From NCBI GenBank assembly GCA_030512295.1, contig JAULSR010000001.1, positions 5,417,001 through 5,481,000 on the forward strand: a stretch of DNA of 64,000 nt, written 5' to 3'. A program made the translations under genes and the position numbers. The notes beneath the pieces are model-generated. The model was not told the origin of the DNA. It searched no databases and saw only the letters and a list, made by a program, of their open reading frames with translations. Source of the DNA: Bombardia bombarda (taxonomy: Eukaryota > Ascomycota > Sordariomycetes > Sordariales > Lasiosphaeriaceae). Every line of letters begins with the position of its first letter. Positions within the stretch are counted from its first letter, which is position 1. Positions 30,441 through 41,325 of the stretch are shown piece after piece.

Positions 30441-31931
30441 TCAACAGTCGCTTTCCGGGTGAGGAGACTGTTGCGTTGGTGGTGCCCATTCGATGGTCCT
30501 GTCGGAGTGGACATGGTAGTACTGTCCAGCTGTTTCGCTCCATTGCCAATACGGGTCTTCTGGTTCGCTTCGTGCTTGCTTGGTGTCGTGCCCGCTGCTG
30601 CTGCTTTTGCGCGATGGAGGAGGTTTGTGCCTTTTGCCCTTGCTGGTTGAGTCCTCAGTCGGTGGTGGGCGAGATTTCGCCGCTTCGGAGGTTCGCTTCC
30701 GGCTTTCTTCCAAAAGAGTGTCCAATGATTCTCGAATCTCCTTCAAACGAGTGTCCTTCCCCCAGTCGATGATGTTCTTGACGTGCTTACGGAATTCGAT
30801 GTAGTCCTGGGGTTTCTGGAGTAGGAAGCTATCGACTTTCTGCATGTAGTAGTCCAAGTCGCTGTGCTTCCATGAGACATAGAGTCGTGCTTCAGTACCG
30901 TTCATGGCGATGCTGAACGCGGTGCTGTCAACTGGTTTGACCTTGCTGCTTTTGCATGCCTTCAACTGACGGTTGAGGCGTTCTGCGATGTTGACGCAAG
31001 ATGCGGATCCTCCAAGGCATTGATTCGTTGCTACCCAGAGATCTCCGCCATTACCCTTAAATTCGATGACGAAGAACGGGTACATCAATCCTTGATTGTT
31101 GGCAGCTCCATCCATTTCGTTTCCCATGGAGATGAGTTGCGTCTGCTGGTTGGGAAATGCGTGATGACGACTGTATCCGTACAGCATGTCGGGGATTGGG
31201 TTGCTGATTTTGAATTGTGGTCCGGCGTTGGGGACAGCATATCTAGACATCGGCTGTCTGTCGGAGCGCTCCAGGTTGTCTCCATAGCTTGGTTGGGGAA
31301 ATACCCTGTCTCGGAAGTAGTCTTCCACTCTTGGCTCGTCAAGCCCTCTCATTTCGAGTTCGCCCAGGGCCCTATCGTGGTATATGTCGTCGAGCGAGGG
31401 TCCAGGGGATTCGCGGTTCCTGCGTGCGTAGTCGACGACGTTGGCGACGTGTTCGGGAAACTGCTCGTCACGGTGACGCATGTGGACATTGTTGAAGGCT
31501 AGGTTCCTGTCTCTGTAGAAGGGGTCCTCAACTAGGGCTCTTGACGATCGGTTTGAGCCAGCGTCTGACGGGGCGGCTGATCCATGGGATGGACCAGGCG
31601 TCGGTGGCACGGCGTATCCATCTGCATCTCGGTTGTAGGCTATTTGTGGCGTTGATTTCGCGAGATTTCTTAAGATGGGGTCGTCGTTCGAGGCGTGAAG
31701 GTAGCTGTCTGACCGGCAGCGTTTTTCTCGGTTTGATCCGATAGATTCAAGCCACTCGGAAATTGTGTCGATCGGTCCGATATAGTCTTCGAGGAACGAG
31801 GCTCTAGGGCGTTTCGGCGCTGGTTGCTGCAGGTCCGTTTTGGACAATCGTGCTCGTTTCGCGGCAGGTAATGAAGGGGTCTCGAGATTCGTGTCGAGCC
31901 GCCTTTTCGTAGACTGCGGAGGTTCGTCCAT
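30441..31931 (-). CDS. DUF7924-type fungal protein with ExK-like core
   Basis: Single exon, 496 aa from the ATG at 31931 (MDEPPQSTKRRLD). The N-terminus is basic and disordered with probable nuclear localisation signals (TKRRLD, AKRARL, APKRPRA). The globular part starts near FKISNPIPDMLYGYS and contains YPFFVIEFKGNGGDLWVATN, then AFSIAMNGTEARLYVSWK and FRKHVKNIIDWG, the pattern I associate with DUF7924, a family found in variable copy number in Pezizomycotina. The EFK triplet (about residue 290) following a hydrophobic strand resembles the ExK half of PD-(D/E)XK nucleases, which is suggestive only. A K/R/S-rich linker and a WW/OCRE-like end (YWQWSETAGQYYHV) complete it. Function unknown. It is head-to-head with MetRS (368 bp). 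Confidence 0.78.
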   Translation of the reverse strand: MDEPPQSTKRRLDTNLETPSLPAAKRARLSKTDLQQPAPKRPRASFLEDYIGPIDTISEWLESIGSNREKRCRSDSYLHASNDDPILRNLAKSTPQIAYNRDADGYAVPPTPGPSHGSAAPSDAGSNRSSRALVEDPFYRDRNLAFNNVHMRHRDEQFPEHVANVVDYARRNRESPGPSLDDIYHDRALGELEMRGLDEPRVEDYFRDRVFPQPSYGDNLERSDRQPMSRYAVPNAGPQFKISNPIPDMLYGYSRHHAFPNQQTQLISMGNEMDGAANNQGLMYPFFVIEFKGNGGDLWVATNQCLGGSASCVNIAERLNRQLKACKSSKVKPVDSTAFSIAMNGTEARLYVSWKHSDLDYYMQKVDSFLLQKPQDYIEFRKHVKNIIDWGKDTRLKEIRESLDTLLEESRKRTSEAAKSRPPPTEDSTSKGKRHKPPPSRKSSSSGHDTKQARSEPEDPYWQWSETAGQYYHVHSDRTIEWAPPTQQSPHPESDC

Positions 31932-32299
31932 GATGAAGAAGGGAGAGACTCTTGTAGTGCTTGGGTTGGTCGGCCAAATGGGTCTAATATGCAACGCTCC
32001 TTGTCGCGAGAGTTGTTTTCGGTAAGGTTGGATATTCTGCAGGGATGGTACCTTAGTACTTCGTAGCTTCCATGTGTCTAAGTGATACCTACTGGGAACG
32101 TTTCCCGCGGGGCAAAATTTGGGACCCCGCACTAACACCACTGAGGCCCAAAACCCCAAACATTGTCAGCGTGAGGGACGATGACTCAAACCCAGGGAGC
32201 ATCGCCGACTTTCTAACCCAATCTTTCCGAACCCACCCTGATCGAGCATCGTGTGTTTTGTTGATACTGTTTGACCCTGCACCGCACGCTAGCTTAGCC
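31932..32299. promoter_or_regulatory. divergent promoter region DUF7924 / MetRS
   Basis: 368 bp between divergent starts, one of the most compact head-to-head spacers in the window. Neither frame crossing it looks coding. Confidence 0.45.
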
Positions 32300-34795
32300 A
32301 TGGCTGAGAAAGACGTCATTCTCCCCATCCCGGGAAAGGAGAACATCCTCATCACCTCGGCGCTCCCCTACGTGAACAATGTTCCCCATCTGGGCAACAT
32401 CATTGGCAGCACCCTGAGCGCCGACGTCTTCAGCCGCTTCAGCAAGCTGCGCAACCGCCCGACGCTGTGTCAGTTTGCGCCCCTGGACCCGTTTGCAACT
32501 ACTCGTTTTCTTTGGACTAATTAGTTTGGTAGACATTTGCGGAACGGACGAGTACGGTATGTTTATCTGTTTGGTCGTGTGCCTCCCCCCTCAACCGCCC
32601 AGACACAACCCCGTCCAACTGTCGCCAATTTCTTTCGAGCCCTCGATAGCGCGAACTAACACGTCAATCCCTCTTTCTAGGCACCGCAACTGAGACGCGC
32701 GCTCTCGAAGCCGGCGTCACCCCCCAGGCGCTCTGCGACGAGTTCCACGCCAAGCACAAGGCCGTCTACGACTGGTTCGACATCTCGTTCGACCACTTTG
32801 GGCGCACTACGACCGAGAAGCAGACCGAGATTGTGCAGGACGCATTCCTCAAGCTGTACGAGAAGGGTTTCTTGGAGGAGAGGATCACGACCCAGCCGTA
32901 CTGCGAGAAGCACGAGGCTTTCCTTGCCGACCGATTCGTCGAGGGAACATGCCCCAAGCCTGTACGTTTTGAAGGAAAGAAAGGAGGAGGGGAAGAATGG
33001 GGAAGACATAGGCCGGAAAAATGCTGACTGGAGGTATCGCTATAGGGTTGCGGATATGAGGATGCTCGTGGTGACCAGTAAGCTTGCGAACCCCTGTTTC
33101 CTGGTTGGACCAATATGCCATGGCTATTCAAAATGGTACACTGACTATATGACTTCAAGATGCGACAAGTGCGGCAACCTTCTAGACCCCTTTGAGCTCA
33201 TCAACCCAAAGTGCAAGCTCGACGGAACAGCCCCGGTGCCCAGAGAGACGGCGCACATCTTCTTGAAGCTGGACAAGCTGCAGTCCAACGTCCAGGGATG
33301 GTTCGAGAGGGCGAGCAAGGAGGGCAACTGGTCCCCCAACGGAGTCGCCATCACCAAGAGCTGGATCGACCGCGGGCTGGAGGGCCGTTCCATCACCCGA
33401 GACATGAAATGGGGCGTACCCGTGCCCCTGCCTGGCTACGAGAAGAAGGTCATTTACGTCTGGTTTGACGCCTGCTTCGGGTATCCGTCTATCACGGCCA
33501 ACTATACCGACCAGTGGGAGAAGTGGTGGAAGAACCCCGATGAGGTCAAGCTGTACCAGTTTATGGGCAAGGACAATGTGAGCTGTCTCGTCTCTTCGCC
33601 CTGTCTCGCTCGCAAATATCTTGGCTGCCGCTGGCTGGTATTTGTACAAATCTAACAGTGACCACAGGTTCCCTTCCATACGGTCATTTTCCCTGCGTCT
33701 CTTATAGGTGCGGAGAACGATAAATGGACCATGCTCCACACTCTATCGACATCTGAGTATCTGAACTACGAGAACACAAAGTTCAGCAAGTCTCGGGGCG
33801 TGGGAGTGTTTGGAGATGGTGCTAAGGACACCGGAATCGGGGCTTCAGTATGGCGGTACTATCTTCTGGCCAACCGTCCCGAGTCTGGCGATACACAGGT
33901 AAGGTGCAAATGGAGATTTGGAGATCGGTATCAATATGGTTACTGACATTCTCCTCAGTTCGAGTGGGCCTCTTTTGTGGCGGCGAACAACAACGAGCTG
34001 CTTGCCAATCTCGGCAACCTCGTAAACAGAGTCGTCAAGTTTGTCAACGCGAAGCTCGATGGCACCGTGCCCGAGTTTTCTGCTTCATATACAGACGACA
34101 GCTTCAACTTTTCTGAGTGGATCGCCGGCGTCAACACCCTCCTCGACGAGTACAACAGGGAGATGGAGTTGGTCCACCTGCGTGCCGGTCTCAAGAAGAT
34201 GATGGAGATCTCCTCCCAAGGCAACCTGCTCCTGCAGTACCGTCTGGACAACGCAAGCCTGGTAGAACACCCGGAGCGCACCAAGACCGTTATTGGTCTC
34301 GCGCTCAACCTTGCTTCCCTCCTCGCCTCTATCTGCTCGCCGTATATGCCCGCCACGGGTGAGTCGATTGCGCGCCAGCTCAACAGCGACCTCAAGTTCA
34401 TTCCCAACACGTTTGAACCCGAGGCGCTCAAGCCCGGCCACAAGCTTGGCAAGGCCGAGTATCTCTTCCAGCGGATAGACGAGAAGAAGATTGTCGAGTG
34501 GAAGGACGCTTATGGCGGCACGCAGGCGTCGCGGGCGGCTGAGGAGGCGGCCAAGAAGAAGAAGCAGGAGGACAGAGAGCGTGATAAGGCGAAGAAGGCG
34601 GCCAAGAAAGCTGCTAAGAAGGCTGCTGAGGCTGTGGAGAGCGCTGCTGCTGCTGTTGGAGCTGGAGCTGGAGCTGGAGCTGGAGCTGGAGCTGGAGCTG
34701 GAGCTGGAGCTGGAGCTGCCGAGGCTGCCACCAAGACGGCGGCTACGGAGGGGCTTAAGCAGCTGCCCATCCGGGAGAAGCCGGTAGAGAAGTAG
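32300..34795 (+). CDS. methionyl-tRNA synthetase, cytosolic
   Basis: Model: join(32300..32468,32533..32556,32681..32961,33046..33077,33160..33577,33668..33898,33959..34795), 663 aa; all seven exons close in phase. Class I signature PHLGN at residues 30-33 and the KMSKS loop as KFSKS (346-350). The Zn-binding insertion is assembled across exons 3-5: CPKPGCGYEDARGDQCDKCG. Exon 2 is only 24 nt and encodes the YICGTDEYG motif. An all-helical anticodon-binding domain follows (ANLGNLVNRVVKFVN). The enzyme charges initiator and elongator tRNA-Met. The protein starts directly at the catalytic domain, without the N-terminal GST-like Arc1-binding domain of yeast Mes1. The tail is Lys/Ala-rich with a (GA)10 tract encoded by a hexanucleotide repeat, and there is no EMAPII-type domain. 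No mitochondrial presequence is seen. Confidence 0.94.
34658..34717 (+). repeat. (GGAGCT)10 hexanucleotide repeat inside MetRS
   Basis: Ten perfect copies of GGAGCT encoding alternating Gly-Ala in the C-terminal tail of methionyl-tRNA synthetase. The reading frame is preserved by unit changes, so length polymorphism is expected. Confidence 0.98.
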
Positions 34796-35351
34796 GTTTA
34801 TGGTTGGGCTGGTTGATACTTAGATAATGATGGGTTATGTTAGTTGAAAGTAGATTTTTCATTTTTGCAGCGAAGGAGTGGCGGGTCTTGTGATATGCAG
34901 CAGGAATGGGAAGAAGGGGGGTTCGTGGATTATGTGGTGGCGCGAATACCTTGATAGACGTGGGATTTGGTGTCTTAGGGATGGATGGTATTTCAGTAAA
35001 AAAGAAAAGCAAGAGCAAACAGGGAGGCAGAATATGACTTGGTTTTTTCTGTTGGTGGCGACGGAATGGCTAGCTGGTTAGATTAGGTATTTACGTATTA
35101 TTGGTTCTTTTTTTTTCCTTTAGAGAGAATGGAGAATGAAAGAATTCCCTTGGGATGTTTGTCTTGTTCAATAAGACGCATACTTTTTATGCGGACATGA
35201 AGGTATGTCTTAGCGATCTACTGACATGGGGATGCTCAGGAAAAATAGGGGTAAGCTATCTTGTTAGTCCACCGAGTCGTCAACTCCACGATCAAAGCCA
35301 ACTGCTTAAAAGGGTTAATGTAACAATTTATCGTATTAGTCACCCCCCTTT
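34796..35351. other. convergent intergenic region
   Basis: 556 bp between the 3' ends of MetRS and the SDR gene; 3' UTRs, AT-rich, no gene seen. Confidence 0.5.
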
Positions 35352-36245
35352 CTAATGCATCATCAACATCCCCCCATTAGCACACACCACCTGCCCCGTA
35401 CACCACTGCGCATCCGGCGTGCACAACATGGCCACGATGCCCGCCACCTCGCTCGCCTTTGCCAGCCTCCCGCCGCTCTCCCTCGCCTCCTTCACCACCT
35501 CGGGACTGTCCACCCCTTCCCTAGGCGCCATCCCGGGCGTGTGCATAATCCACCCCTTGATCCCCTCAAGGAACTCGGGCGTGTTGCTCGCGTACATAGG
35601 GCCCTCGACGGGACCGGGGTTGACGGCATTGACGGTGGCGCGCTCGGCGAGCTCACGGGCCCAGGTGCGCGTCATGGCCTCGAGGGCGGCCTTGCTGCCG
35701 CCGTAGACGGACTGGCCCACGAAGCCGGTGGAGGAGGACACGGAGCTGATGTTGATGACGCGGCCGGAGCGGTCGTGGGGGAGGTGGGGGGCGGCAGCCT
35801 GCATGAGGAGGAGGGGGCCGAGCACGTTGACGCGGTAGGTGGCGTCGAACTGGGCCGGGGTGAAGGTGGATATGGGGGCGTTTTGGGCGATGCCGGCGTT
35901 GTTGATGATGACGTCGATTTTGGAGTTTGGGAAGAGGGACTGGGTTGTTGTGGTGACGAGGAGGGAGGGGCCCGAGGGGGTGCCCAGGTCGGCTTGGACG
36001 GGGTGGGCTGTGATGGAGTGGGTGGTGGAGAGGTGGGCGCAGAGGGAGGCGGCGGCGGCGGTGGAGGAGGAGGAGGTGTAGTTGATGATGAGGTTGCAGC
36101 CTTTGGAGGCGAGGTTCTCGGCGATGGCGGCGCCGATGCCTTGGGGGTGTTAGTTGTTTTCGACATGATAGGGAGGCGAGGGAGTTGACTGACCTCGGGA
36201 TGAGCCCGTGATTATGGCAAGTTTGCCTTCGAGAGGACGAGACAT
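35352..36245 (-). CDS. short-chain dehydrogenase/reductase, classical type
   Basis: Model: complement(join(35352..36139,36194..36245)), 279 aa, one 54 nt intron with AACTAAC branch site. Rossmann motif TGSSRGIG (13-20) is formed across the splice; NNAG, INISSVSSS (catalytic Ser about 150) and YGGSK (Tyr163, Lys167) complete the classical SDR active site, followed by NPGPVEGPMY and a C-terminal GQVVCANGGMLM. It resembles 3-oxoacyl-ACP-reductase-like SDRs; substrate cannot be told. Cofactor preference is unclear from sequence, although an Arg in the glycine-rich turn is compatible with NADP(H). Cytosolic by lack of signals. Divergent from NAA10. Confidence 0.88.
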
Positions 36246-36938
36246 GGCGGTTATGTGGTATTGGTGTTTTCAAAAGTCGAGCTCGGATATCACTTTATAC
36301 AATTTGAACTCTGGGGCAATGGATCATAGAATGGGTGACGAGGAAGCTGGCTGAGCTATGGAAAAGTACACAAATGGGAGGATACCTAACTTATATACAC
36401 ACACACATACACCTGCAGACATGCACAACAGACTCCAAAATGACCAGCCAGTTATCCGCACCGGCAGATCGCAAATGCGAGCTTTGGTGAGCCCAAGAGT
36501 TGGAGAAGCTCAAGACCCCGCATAAAACCGTCCATCATGGTCAACGTCGGGCGGGCGGTCCCCGAACAGTGTGCTAGCTTCCGGCCTGCCTGCCCCGCCA
36601 TTTGCGCGGCTATCGCAGCGACCCCGCCACTAGGGGGCTTGAGGGCTGCCGGGAGCGGAGCTTGAGGGAGCGCTCAGGGCAGACAAGGGTTTCCCCAATG
36701 ACCCCCCAAAAGCTACCTACCTACCTAAAAACCGCCCCACTCCACCGCTTGGCTCCATTGGCGCGCGCAATCCACGAAGTGAGTGGGTGCGACAGGTGAG
36801 CCTCTGAATAAACCTCCAGAACAACCAAATACAGCGCCAGCAAACCGCCCAACACCAAACAAGTTTATGCTAGCCTAGCCACCCACCTGAAGGATTAAAT
36901 ATACAAACGACAAAAGACAAAAGACAAAAGACAACAAA
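36246..36938. promoter_or_regulatory. divergent promoter region SDR / NAA10
   Basis: 693 bp. Contains a CTACCTACCTACC run near 36714-36727 and a repeated ACAAAAG leader just before the NAA10 ATG (36906-36936). No gene. Confidence 0.4.
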
Positions 36939-37798
36939 ATGGATATCCGCCTCCTCCGCCCGTCCGACATCCCGCTGATCCAGCACGCCAACCTCGAGAA
37001 CCTGCCCGAGAACTACTTCCTCAAGTACTACCTCTACCACGCCCTCTCGTGGCCGCAGCTCTCGTACGTGGCCGTCGACGTGTCGCGCCCCGCAAAGACC
37101 CCCTACGACTATCCCAAGATCGTCGGCTATGTGCTCGCCAAGATGGAGGAGGAGCCCTCCGACGGCGTCCAGCACGGCCACATCACGTCGCTGTCCGTCA
37201 TGCGCACCCACCGCCGCCTGGGCATTGCCGAGAAGCTGATGAGGCAGAGTCGTATGTTGTCCCTCCTCTTTTTCCCAAATCATCTACAAGTGAATTATAC
37301 TGATTTTGGGGGTTGTCTATAGAGCAAGCAATGGTCGAGACCTTTGGCGCCCACTACGTCTCCCTGCACGTGCGCGTCTCCAACCAGGCCGCCATCCACC
37401 TGTACCGCGACACGCTCGGCTTCAAGAACGAAAAGACCGAGGCCAAGTACTACGCCGACGCCGAGGACGCCTACTGCATGAAGCTCGACCTGCGCTTCAT
37501 CCGCGACCAGATAAAGGAGGCCCGCGATGCCGAGCTGGCTGAGCAGGCTGGGGGTGAGAAGAAGGAGGACGGCAAAGAGACGGAAGAAGCCAAGAATGGT
37601 GAGAAGACAAAAAACGGCAGCAGTGGGAACGACGAGGATGTGGATGAGGGCGCGGCGGTCGGGGATGTCGGGAGGGATCCGGCCAAGGGTAGGAAGAAGG
37701 CGGTGGCAGCAGCAGCGGAAAAGGAGGTCAAGGTCAAGGTTGGGAGGGCGTTGGGCGTGGGTGAGCTGGTGGAGAGGGTGGAGCGTAGGCATTCTTGA
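36939..37798 (+). CDS. ard1: N-terminal acetyltransferase A catalytic subunit NAA10/ARD1
   Basis: Model: join(36939..37251,37323..37798), 262 aa, one 71 nt intron. The GNAT fold begins MDIRLLRPSDIPLIQHANLE with the NLPENY motif characteristic of NAA10. The acetyl-CoA loop is RRLGIA (92-97), and HVRVSNQAAIHLYRDTLGF is the conserved beta6-alpha4 segment. NatA, with NAA15, acetylates Ser/Ala/Thr/Gly/Val N-termini on ribosomes. The C-terminal ~100 residues form a charged E/K-rich low-complexity extension ending GVGELVERVERRHS, longer than in metazoan NAA10. Start codon is firm because the family begins with MDIR or MNIR. Confidence 0.95.
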
Positions 37799-38631
37799 GT
37801 TGGAGGATGGGGGATGGGGGGACTTTGCAAAAGGAGGTTAGGGTAAAATAAAAGAGTGCTAGGGAGGGGCTGAAATAAATAAAGAGATTTTGGCGGATGG
37901 AAATCGAAACCAGAAAAGGTGGAAAACGAGAAATGAGTGGGGTGATAATCACCATTCTACTCTAGAGTTTGGTGCATGGCTCTTGAGTCTTGACTGTCGG
38001 CCATTAGCTGGTATAGAAGAGGAAAACCGCCAAGTTGATGGGGTGCAACAAGCGTCCTGGTAGATTCTCTCTTGTCTTTCCTTTTGTGGTCAACAGCAGC
38101 AGCCTGTGCATAAAGGAGATATACCCACATAAATAGATACATGTGGGGAGGCATCGGTGACATCGGTGTTTCTCACACGTTGGCATTTAGTAGAGAGCGA
38201 AAAAGGGGAACTGCAGGTGGTTAGTGGTTAGGGGGCGGGCAAACATGGCGGATTATATGTAGCGAAATAGACCACAGTCCATTCCCCATCTTTTCAGGGG
38301 CACCTTCCTATCCGCCACCTTGTACCCCTTTTCCCGCTCACTTTGGAGGCGATTGATCAACACAAACAAATCCATATATGGTCATTATAGGCCGTACGTC
38401 CACGCTACAACAAAAGGAAATGCAATAATACAAACATAAATCTGTCTCCCCCTATTTTCTCTCTACTTCATGTATTCCTTCATCTTTGGTAGTCTTCCAA
38501 TCTATCAATCTCAGACGCCAGCAATGCGAACAATTCTCCCTTTGCTTTATATATCACAGCATAGTAACACCTATCCCATCTCGTTTCTATCACAGAACTA
38601 TAGTGGAGAAAACAGGTAAAATCTTACAGCT
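37799..38631. other. convergent intergenic region
   Basis: 833 bp between the 3' ends of NAA10 and the acyl-CoA synthetase; no coding frame recognised. Confidence 0.5.
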
Positions 38632-40245
38632 TTACAACTTTGCTTTGCCCTCCTGCTTGAGCATGGTCTCGGCGACAATGCGCCTCTGGATCTTGCCCGT
38701 TGCCGTCTTGGGCATGACGTCGGTGAAGTAGACCTGTGAGAGTTTAAGTAAGCAAAGTGACAATTTCGAGGCACTATCAGAGACGCATACCTTCTTGGGC
38801 ACCTTAAACTTGGCCAGCCTCTCAGCCACCCACTTCTTCAGCGCCTCCCCATCCAGCTTCTGGCCCGGCTTCAGCACAATCGCCACAGCCACCTCCTGGC
38901 CAAACATCTCGTCCGGAATAGCAAAACTAACAACCTCGGAAACAGCCGGGTGACGCGCCATGGCATTGTCCAGCTCAATCGGTGAGATCTTCTCACCACC
39001 CTTATTAATCAACTCCTTGATACGCCCAGTAATAACAATATACCCGTCCTCGTCCTTCTTGCCCTGGTCCCCAGTGCGGAAGTACCCATCCTTGGTAAAT
39101 GCGTCCTTGTTCGCCGCCGGGTTGTTGAGGTACCCGCCCGTGACGTTCTTGCCCTTGATGGCAATCTCGCCCTCGGCGCCCTGGGGCAGCACGGCGCCGG
39201 CGTCGTTGAGGATGACGACCTCGACGCCCTGGCCGAGGCCGACGGTGCCGGGCTTGCGCTTGGCCGGCGGCAGCGGGTTGCTTGTCATCTGGTGGGCGGC
39301 CTCGGTCATGGCGTAGGCCTCGAGCACAGGGGCGCCGTACGTCTTCTCGAGCGCGTGGAAGACGGTGGGGGAGAGAGGGGAGGAGCACGAGCGGATGAAG
39401 CGGATGGTGGGCAGCGGCGACGGGGTCGGGTTCTTGAGCAGGATCTGGTGGATGGTGGGCACGGCCGTGTACCAGCTGGCCTTGTGGGTGGTGAAATCGA
39501 CCCAGAAGTCTTTGGCGGAGAACTTTGTGGGCACGACCATGGAGCCGCCGGTGGCGAGGGGGGCGAGCAGGCCGCAGAGCAGGCCGTGGACGTGGAAGAG
39601 CGGCATGACGAGCATGGTGCGGTCCTTGGGCGTGAGGTGGTACGTGTTCTTGATGTTGTTCATGGTGATGGTCAGGTTGCGGTGGGAGAGGGGCACGACC
39701 TTGGGGCGCGACGTGGTACCGCTGGTGTGGAGGACGAGGGCGACGTCGTCGGGCTCAGCCGTCAGGAGGGGCTGGGCGGCCTTGCCCTGCAGCTGGCCGA
39801 GCTCCTTGACGTCGAGGGCGACCTCGCGCTTGGCCGGGTCCCAGTAGCACTCGGCGATGGCGGCGTTGAAGCGCTTGGCGGCCTTGACAGCCGGGCTGGC
39901 GGCGGCATAGGCACCCCGCGGGACGAGCACGATGGCAGACCGGACATCGTCAATGTAGAACTCGAACTCGTCCTGCTTGTAGGCCGGGTTTAAGGGCGCA
40001 GCAATGGCGCGCTGCCATGAGGCGGCCAGGAAGGACACGATGAACTCATACGAGTTGATGGTGGCGATGGATACAGCCGACGTGTGGGCGATGCCGATGG
40101 CCGCCAGCTTCTGCTGGAATTTGGTCACCTCAGCCACGAGCTCGCTGTAAGTCACCGAGAGCGCATCGGGCCGCGAGGGGATGATGACTGCCACCGATCC
40201 AGGCTCGCCCTGGATGGCTGTCTTGAGCGTCGATCGTGCGGCCAT
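38632..40245 (-). CDS. peroxisomal AMP-dependent acyl-CoA synthetase (PCS60/oxalyl-CoA synthetase type)
   Basis: Model: complement(join(38632..38733,38791..40245)), 518 aa. The 57 nt intron is in frame and stop-free, but removing it restores KFKVPKKVYFTDVMPKTATG, the family's C-terminal lid. ANL motifs: P-loop TSGTTSRPK (174-182), LPLFHVHGL-like MPLFHVHGL, YAMTEAAHQM, GYFRTGDQG and the KELINKGGEKISP hinge; the catalytic Lys lies in PKTATGKIQRR. The protein ends AKL, a PTS1 peroxisome signal. Yeast Pcs60 and plant AAE3 make oxalyl-CoA, so oxalate degradation is the likely role, but related acyl-CoA ligases share these motifs. Divergent from the METTL7-like gene. Confidence 0.9.
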   Translation of the reverse strand: MAARSTLKTAIQGEPGSVAVIIPSRPDALSVTYSELVAEVTKFQQKLAAIGIAHTSAVSIATINSYEFIVSFLAASWQRAIAAPLNPAYKQDEFEFYIDDVRSAIVLVPRGAYAAASPAVKAAKRFNAAIAECYWDPAKREVALDVKELGQLQGKAAQPLLTAEPDDVALVLHTSGTTSRPKVVPLSHRNLTITMNNIKNTYHLTPKDRTMLVMPLFHVHGLLCGLLAPLATGGSMVVPTKFSAKDFWVDFTTHKASWYTAVPTIHQILLKNPTPSPLPTIRFIRSCSSPLSPTVFHALEKTYGAPVLEAYAMTEAAHQMTSNPLPPAKRKPGTVGLGQGVEVVILNDAGAVLPQGAEGEIAIKGKNVTGGYLNNPAANKDAFTKDGYFRTGDQGKKDEDGYIVITGRIKELINKGGEKISPIELDNAMARHPAVSEVVSFAIPDEMFGQEVAVAIVLKPGQKLDGEALKKWVAERLAKFKVPKKVCVSDSASKLSLCLLKLSQVYFTDVMPKTATGKIQRRIVAETMLKQEGKAKL

Positions 40246-41325
40246 GGCGCTGGTTTGAGCCCAATGAGAAGACGGTGTGGGGGGTTAAGGTAAGCGATGA
40301 ATGGCGGATGGTGGGTATCACACACGCGCGTCTCACTTCAGCTTGCCTGCAGCTTGCTGTCCAGTAAGATTTCCAGAAATCCAATTGACTGAAGATGGAT
40401 GGGGAAAGTAGAATTGAAAATCGAGAATATGGATAGATACAAGAGTTCACCGGTTCTTGGAAGGCAGTTGCGACATTTATGACCTCGCGATGTGAAGCCC
40501 TCACCTCACAGCACACTACGTAGGTCTGGGGTCTAGACTACCTTCCCACAATGGTGCCGCTCGGGGATCGACCTCTCGTTGGATCTTCACGCATCTGAGA
40601 CCGCTTTTTGGTGGGCCTTTTGGACGGCAAGGGCGAAGCCGTCATTTTGGTCGCTTTTTGTCAGGGTTAGGGCTAAAGGTGGTGGCTTGACACAGACCAA
40701 AGGAGATTACCCCTGTCAAAGAAGAGAACATGAGATCTCCAAAAGATTGGGGATCTAGAAATATTTACTCAAGATAACTTTCTGTCAGTACCCTCGTTGA
40801 CAGGGTCTTATATGAGATAATTCTTATCAAAGTCAATTATAAGAGTGCATCTTGGTTTATTGAACTATCCGACTGTAAACTCACTCCTCAGATCACGGGC
40901 AGTGGACATGATTGAGTCGAGCTTCTCATCCTTCTTAGGTATTTTTATTTTGTCACCAACGATAAGTAAGCAATCCGCAGCTTGCCCCTATCTGGAAACT
41001 CCATTGTCTACAAAAGTCCATGCAACCGGATGGTCACATCCGCCCGCCCACACACACACACACACACACACATACACAACACACACCATACCCCTTCGCT
41101 GCCTGTCGCTCATGTTGGCTCTTACCTTAGCCAACCAGATGACTGATAGTGCCATGTAGGTATATCGAGCCCTAAGCATCCCAAATCAGTATATATACCA
41201 CACATCACACCCAGCTTGCCCCCTCCGCCCCTCTTACCTCCCGAAGAGAGCCAGCCCGCATTGCCCTCACTCACCCACTCACTCACCCCCTGAACCACCC
41301 CCTTTTTACCACCACGACAACAACA
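40246..41325. promoter_or_regulatory. divergent intergenic region acyl-CoA synthetase / methyltransferase
   Basis: 1.08 kb with no gene. Contains a (CA)12 microsatellite at 41049..41072 and a C/T-rich leader directly upstream of 41326. Confidence 0.4.
41049..41072. repeat. (CA)12 microsatellite
   Basis: Twelve perfect CA units, about 250 bp upstream of the methyltransferase start. Confidence 0.95.

Noticed and set aside
35355..36188. 277-codon plus-strand frame over the SDR gene
   Set aside because: Poly-Gly/His shadow; the minus strand carries the intact SDR motifs.
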